Shown here: piece after piece, positions 58,538 to 64,000 of the stretch
How the letters are laid out: the number at the start of each line of letters is the position of its first letter
Numbering within the stretch: position 1 is the stretch's first letter
Source of the DNA: Trema orientale
Lineage: Eukaryota > Streptophyta > Magnoliopsida > Rosales > Cannabaceae
Length of the DNA: 64,000 bases
Reading direction: 5' to 3'
NCBI GenBank assembly: GCA_002914845.1
Contig: JXTC01000068.1
Location: forward strand, 717,284-781,283
Notes under the pieces: model-generated
Database searches by the model: none
What the model was told of the DNA's origin: nothing
What the model saw: only the letters and a program-made list of their open reading frames with translations
Translations under genes and position numbers: made by a program

Positions 58538-59402
58538 GGGTGTTTGGCATTGTTCTTTGAGAACAGTTTTTAAAAACAGAGTTAAAGAAAACAGAAAATT
58601 CAGAGAACAACAAAATGTTATTTTCAAGGTGTTTTCTTAACTTTTTCTTTTTCTAAAAAAAATAAAAATTCTTTTATATGACTTTCATATACACATTTTC
58701 TTGTAACTTTCCCTCTCATAGTTCTCTCTCATCACTTTCTCTAACTGCTTTCTCTCTCCTCACTCTCTCTTATCACTTTCTCTCTCTTCATTCTCTCAAT
58801 CCTCATACTCTCTCATCACTTTCTCTCTCTTCATTATCTCTCACCATTTTCTCTCTCCTCATTCTCTCTCATCATTTTCTCTCTCCTTATGTTATTCTAT
58901 CACTTTCTCTCTCATTATTTTCTATCCTTTCTTAATCATATTATCTCTCCTCATTTTTTATTACTACTTTGTTTTTTATAACTTTTTTTGTCTTTATTTT
59001 TTATCCTCATGTATTCTTATCACTTTCTTTTTCTTGTATGTTTTCATTAGTTTTTTTTTCTTCTATCTTTCTCAACACTTTTTATTTCCATATTCTCTCT
59101 TATCACTTTTTCTCTCATTATTATCTTTTATTATCTTTTCTCTTGTGACTTTCTCTCTCCTCATTCTCTTACTTGAATTTATATTTGGTCACTCTCTCTT
59201 GACTTTTTCTCTCTAAATATTTTTTTTATAATACAAAGATGATTTTTTATATTCATATAAATTTTTTTTCCTAAAAAATATTTTTAGAAAATATTTGCCA
59301 AACACCCATTGTTTTCTGAAAACATTATAAAATAGTTTTTGTTCTCATTTCTGAAAACATAACTCTAAAAACAAAAAACAAAAAACAATGCCAAACAGGC
59401 TC
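58538..59402. mobile_element. MITE-like element with a CT-rich minisatellite core
   Basis: The left end GGGTGTTTGGCATTGTTCTTTG and the reversed right end GCCTGTTTGGCATTGTTTTTTG form inverted repeats. Next inside are GAACAGTTTTTAAAAACAGAG and its approximate inverse. The core, 58720-59215, is a degenerate array of CTCATTCTCTCTCATCACTTTCT-type units of about 25 bp. The element sits exactly between the two duplicated promoter units. Superfamily unknown. Confidence 0.65.
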
Positions 59403-59403
59403 T

Positions 59404-59640
59404 AAGGTTATATATTTCAAGAAATTGATGCAAATTCTTTTTTCCTTTTTTTTCCGATGCAACCAAACCACAGTTATAATATGCTACGTTAATGCAAGAT
59501 ATTATTGAGAAAAAAATAACACAGAAATACTAATTTTGAATACATAGAAGCATGCTAAGTAATAGAACAATACCTGAATTGATTAGAACGCAGCTTAACT
59601 AGCAGTATAACTTAATAATGACTCTCTTTTTCTTTTCTCT

Positions 59641-59676
<36 letters not shown>

Positions 59677-60828
59677 TTTTCCTCTCTTATACTTTACAGT
59701 CGCACAGCCCTTTCCCCATCTAATGTATGTAGGCATACATATGGTACATGTCAGACACTAATTCAAATTAATTTAATTATATTAGGACTCCTTTTCAATT
59801 TTGTTATTTATTTTTTATTTATCTTATTCTTTTTCATTTATTGACGTGGGATCTTTAAGTACCTCCACGTGGAAGGGACTCCATCACAAATACAAATATT
59901 GAACGTGAATTTGGTATACGTACGAAACAATATACTAACTGTTCCAAAAAAGCTTTTCCCAAATATATTTGATCCGAAAAAGCATTAATTGATATTATAT
60001 ATATCTCGATGCATATGGTATATATATCTTTAAAAGAAAAGAAAAATTCTGTAGAGATCAAAAGGAATGCTAACCTGAACGCGATGCGTGGCAGGCTAAT
60101 ATTTTATGAATAGAACGAAAGAAATATAAACTTTATACACTTAAGGGTGGAGTCAAACTCCAAAGGGTCTTTTGTCTATTCTTTCTTCATTTTTTTCCCT
60201 GAAAAAAGGAAAATAAAAGAAAATAAAAACAAAAACAAACAAACAAAACCCCAATCCAGTAACCAATAAAAAATGAGTGGCATGGAAATGGGCTAAAACA
60301 GCCCAAAGGATGAACAAGAATATTCGATATAATTGGAAATTTAATAATACTACTCAAACAAAACCACAAAAGAGGATTGTTCTATTCATGCAACTTGGGG
60401 CAGGAGATAATCTCTCAAGTAAAATTAGACAAAAAACACATGTATAATTATATAAAAGGGAATTCTAAAAAATAATCATGAACTCGAGTAATAAATAATA
60501 TTATTTATTCAATAGCTCAACACATTCGTACGTAAAGGTACAATCCGCAATATACATAAGGGATATTTGAAGATTTATTGTAATATTTCTTATTAATTTT
60601 GATTTAAATTTATTGTAATTATAGCTCCCACTTGATAAAAATTATGCCTCTATCGCTGCACCTAGCTAGTATTCTATGAATCCTGAGTCCGTATCGCTTA
60701 ATTTGTTCCTTCGCAGACATGTTCTACACGAACACGCTGATTCCATATATTGTAAGCCTTGTCCGAGCAAGATGTAAACATAGTGCAACATGGCTGAGTT
60801 CTCAACATAGTTTAGAGTAGGTTACACG
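59404..60828. repeat. Direct duplication, unit 2: orphan promoter/leader copy
   Basis: A copy of 57101-58504 with the same leader exon text, G-box (59865-59872) and 3' end (ATGTTCTACACGAACACGCTG, GAGCAAGATGTAAACATAG), but no adjoining coding sequence. It has an expanded CT microsatellite (59640-59673). Confidence 0.85.
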
Positions 60829-61270
60829 CGGCTTCTACAAGTATATCCTGAGTTTTTATCGTTTCTCCTCCATAGTCATAGCGTACCAATCTGTTGCTTG
60901 GAAATGAAGGTGACCCCAATTAGCTTGTCGTTAATGGAATATACACATCTTAGACTCATAAATTAATTTGTACATTAATAGCAGCTTTTCGTGGGACAAA
61001 TACTTGATTGTTAGTGATATTTTCACTATTGCTGACAGCTCCAAAAGGATATTTTGAGTTGTCGTTTCTCCTCCATAGATGTTTTGACTAGTGGTGGTTG
61101 TGGAAGCATATGACCGGCCGCGTAGGTATTGTACTACGAGACTGTAGTAAGAATGTTAGACAGTTTAGATATTGGATGCTTAAGTATAAATGTGACTTCA
61201 GCCAGGATATTCCTCCCCATAAAATTAAAACTTTGGCAGTGCCGGTGACATAAGTCAGGTTTTTGTTTCA

Positions 61271-61780
61271 TATCCATAACATAATTCTCAACTCGCTTGT
61301 TCTGATCCTTGATGTTTCGGTAACAAGTTCAACTTAATTCGTTCAAACTTGATATCTCTTTTTTCAAGTTTAGGATTTCCTTTTGGACTTCCACATCCAG
61401 TGGTTAAAACTAATTGAATGAGTAATTATTCCCTAACATGCCCCTCAGTATCCAGCAATATTGAACGCCATTAGGCCACAAAGAATCACAATTAATAATT
61501 GGGCAAAAAGAGATAACTTGAAAACATATTAGAATTTTTTATTGGTTTAGTGAGTACTCTAGTATAAGGTTCACCTAATTAGAGTAACTATTTCATATCT
61601 AAAAGATAATTCTCATCTTGCTTGTTCGGATCCTCGGGGTTTTCGATATCAAATTCAACTAGATTGAACTCGATTTCTCTTTTTTCAAGTTCAAGATTTC
61701 CTTTTGGACGTACTTCCACACTCCATGGTTATAACCAATTGAACAAGTACTTATTCCATAAGTACTCCCTCAATATCGTC
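61271..61780. repeat. Dispersed direct repeat pair, about 190 bp each
   Basis: 61271-61460 and 61601-61780 share AATTCTCAACTCGCTTGTTC-like starts, then TCTCTTTTTTCAAGTTTAGGATTTCCTTTTGGAC and a CCTCARTATC end, at roughly 80 percent identity by eye. There is no reading frame in common. Confidence 0.65.
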
Positions 61781-62317
61781 CTCTAAGGTTTTCAACGGTC
61801 GATATCTCACAATTTTAGACATATTCTATCTGATTTGCACTAAATGAGGATTTTAAAGATTGTGCTTAATCCAATCTTTTTAGACCCTACTTTGAATAGA
61901 TTTCCTTTTTTCTTTTACTTGGAATTTCAATAATTATCCTGTTGTTAACTTTTATATATATATTTTTTCAATTATATGTTTCTTAATTTTAGTTATTAAA
62001 GTTTACCATTACACCCAGAATAACTATTTATTCACCATTATTATAAAGTGATATATCACCTGATTACTGAGACGTTAAAAACTAAAAAAATTTTACTACT
62101 AGCATATAGTGGCATATTTACTATTATAACTTTAGTAAATTACTTATCTATTATTATTATAAAATTATATATGACTTATTTATCATGAACTTAAAAAAAA
62201 TACTTATTTACTACTAATATACACATTGGCATACTAATTATTATACTCTTAATAAATTACTGATGTTTAAAATTCAGTGGTATATCGCGTATTTATTACT
62301 ATTTACCCACTGATATT

Positions 62318-62488
62318 TTTTTATTTTTATTTTTTTTTAAAAAGTGGGGCTTAACTAATGACCACCACTTACTACAAATTAAAGGAAAATGACACACACA
62401 CACACATTACCAAGGTTTGAACCCCTGACCCCCCAAACACACACACACAACCCTCAAACCTTGGACCAACTGAGCTAACCCCAGTTGG
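62318..62488 (-). mobile_element. tRNA-derived SINE with CA repeats
   Basis: On the minus strand, GGGGTTAGCTCAGTTGGTCC is a typical A-box region and GGGGTTCAAACCTTGG a B box. The element ends in an AT-rich tail. A perfect 19-bp target duplication CTATTTACCCACTGATATT flanks it (62299-62317 and 62489-62507), so insertion is recent. Two CA/TG microsatellites lie inside. Confidence 0.9.
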
Positions 62489-63516
62489 CTATTTACCCAC
62501 TGATATTAAATCATACAAAATCAAATATTATAATATTATATATTAAAGCATGAGCACGAAGCAAATTAAACTCTCTGGAAAAAAAAAAATTAGAATAGTA
62601 TCTGATTTGCCTAGGTAATTAGGCATCAAACCTATACATATTCATAACTATTTACTTTCTTAAATTAAATAAATTTGTAACGTTTTTTCCCCTTGCCTAA
62701 TTTCCAATTTTTTTCTTTTTGTTCTAATATTTACTTGAATTTCATATTTTTTTGAAAATAAAAAAGGCTTGATGTTCTTTTTTTCCGACCATATCTTTCC
62801 ATTGAATCTTGAAATAGGTATATTAGAAGAAATCTGTCAAATAGAGATTTCTTTTTTTCTTTCGACCATATCTTTCCATTGAATCTTGATATAGGTTTGA
62901 TTCTCCATATTTTTTACCTAATTTGAAAGGTTTTGTACTTGTTCTTAAATTAAATCATCTATAATTCTATTATGAAAAACCAAATATTGTAAGCTTAAAC
63001 GGACAAAAAAAAAAACTAACAAAACAAAAAGAAAATAGAAGAGAAAAAGAATAAAAATAGTAAAAAAGAGAAAAAGGGGCCAGGGGGAGGGCGAGCGTTG
63101 ATGCATGTCGACCCCAGTAACGCTTGACATGAAGTGTTCCAATTAATGAAAAAAGAGGTTTAAAAAGGACTTAAAAGATTCCGTATTTAATGAGGCTCCA
63201 TAATGGGAAAGTCTCCATTACAAATCAAAACTTTAAAAAAGTAGTGATATATCAATTTTTCATACGGGACCTAATTTTTCCCAATTAATAGAATATTTAA
63301 TAATTGCTAAATTATTCCATTTAAATAATAGATTTAATTCACAAATTCGTAATAAGCGTTAGATGTTGATTACGACTCTACCTAGTTTCCCAAATTAATA
63401 AAATATTTAATAGTTGATTATCCAAATTAAATAATTAGTTCATAAATTAGTATGTGTTAGATGTTGACTAGGACTCCGCTATACGCAAGTCAAATCCTAG
63501 CAACCTAGATAAATAG

Positions 63517-63524
63517 TATAAATA
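63517..63524 (+). promoter_or_regulatory. Candidate TATA box of the F-box gene
   Basis: TATAAATA lies 76 bp before the start codon, a usual distance for a plant core promoter with a short leader. Confidence 0.5.
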
Positions 63525-63599
63525 TGTAGACACGAAAGGAAACAAAGGCAATTCTCCAACTCTCAGGGAAGCAAATTAAGGCACCGTGTGATCATCATC

Positions 63600-64000
63600 A
63601 TGGCCACCAATTCTCTAACTCTCAAGGGAAGCAATGCCAAAACTGAAGAAGAATCAATATCAAATACATCGTTAGACAATATTCCCGACGATATACTCTT
63701 TGAAATCCTTGTTCGGCTACCAGATTGCCGATCAGTAATTCGAAGTTGCTTAGTCACCAAACGCTGGTTTTCTCTGATTTTCAGCCCCCAATTCATTCCT
63801 AGCTTCATTGATCACCACCGCCAATGCCAAGTTGTCGACTCGCCTCCCTATACGTTCTTGGTTCAGTGCCAGAGTTACCACTTCCCATTCTATCACGTAT
63901 TTTCAAAGAAATCTTCTATTATTTATAGAGGATTATTACCATCATCATATTCTAGTACTACTTATCGTAACAATTACCTTGAATTCTTTCCCGAACCCAT
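63600..64000 (+). CDS. F-box protein, N-terminal part (runs off the window)
   Basis: 133 codons are visible from the ATG at 63600 with no stop before the window ends. Residues about 25-65 (LDNIPDDILFEILVRLPDCR, SVIRSCLVTKRWFSLI) form an F-box, the motif that binds SKP1 in SCF ubiquitin ligases. The following SPQFIPSFIDHHRQ is typical of the large plant family with F-box-associated or Kelch C-terminal domains, which here lie beyond the window. Substrate recognition therefore cannot be predicted. The leader contains a near copy of the first coding bases (AATTCTCCAACTCTCAGGGA at 63551 against AATTCTCTAACTCTCAAGGG at 63610). Confidence 0.85.
   Translation, partial: MATNSLTLKGSNAKTEEESISNTSLDNIPDDILFEILVRLPDCRSVIRSCLVTKRWFSLIFSPQFIPSFIDHHRQCQVVDSPPYTFLVQCQSYHFPFYHVFSKKSSIIYRGLLPSSYSSTTYRNNYLEFFPEP

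Larger units (their letters stand above)
60829..63516. other. Intergenic region before the F-box gene
   Basis: Besides the direct repeat pair and the SINE, the stretch is AT-rich without a supported gene. The minus strand of 60830-61130 has a few protein-like runs with stops (VFVPRKAAINVQIN, RLVRYDYGGETIKTQDIL) that could be a decayed gene. Confidence 0.45.

Noticed and set aside
58678..59216. Ser/Leu-rich ORFs
   Set aside because: Translation of a CT-rich minisatellite, with no start context or homology.
60830..61130. Minus-strand protein-like runs (RLVRYDYGGETIKTQDIL)
   Set aside because: Several stops, no start, no recognisable family; mentioned only in the intergenic entry.
1..64000. 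CRISPR arrays, operons, prophage or other bacterial-type systems
   Set aside because: Spliced genes, SINEs and MITEs throughout show eukaryotic nuclear DNA; no regular direct-repeat and spacer array is present.

Overview
The window is AT-rich plant nuclear DNA, clearly a eudicot. Its genes have many short GT-AG introns with T-rich 3' ends, its proteins are plant-specific types (plastid omega-3 desaturase, REM-type B3, TRM-like, RR-TZF, F-box), and the spaces between genes are packed with small non-autonomous transposons. The species cannot be fixed from sequence alone; a woody eudicot is a guess. Single N bases at about 5157, 40029 and 53947 mark minor assembly gaps.

Layout. (1) 1-670, minus strand: exons of a cytosolic lysyl-tRNA synthetase copy, broken by what looks like the end of a Copia-type LTR. 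(2) 5318-16323, plus: a complete 24-exon tomosyn/Lgl-type WD40 protein with a C-terminal R-SNARE-like coil; its exons sum to an unbroken 1116-codon frame and two introns use GC donors. (3) 17287-19415, minus: a 4-exon selenoprotein T-like protein, convergent with (2). (4) 22757-25072, plus: an 8-exon chloroplast omega-3 fatty acid desaturase with all three histidine boxes. (5) 30629-32709, plus: a double-B3 REM-like protein with a spliced upstream ORF. (6) 35884-38956: a 3.07-kb Mutator-like element (TIRs, 9-bp target duplication) carrying about 40 TTGAC/GTCAA cores. (7) 40309-41579, plus: a two-exon TRM/DUF3741-type protein. (8) 41.6-47.3 kb: a transposon bed with a hAT-like element, three foldback elements, a SINE and a MITE. 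(9) 47780-56995: a cluster of RR-TZF CCCH genes: one intact (minus), one with altered spacing (plus), one pseudogene (minus) and one finger-less acidic derivative (minus). (10) 57.1-60.8 kb: a direct duplication of the promoter and leader of that last gene. (11) 63600 to the end, plus: the start of an F-box gene.

The housekeeping genes (tomosyn, SelT, desaturase) are independent neighbours with no shared pathway. The interesting parts are the TTGAC-dense Mutator-like element, the 171-bp MITE family with three copies, and the decaying RR-TZF cluster, in which paralogues keep an acidic 'PTLTxLLKG' module while losing the zinc fingers through reading-frame shifts.
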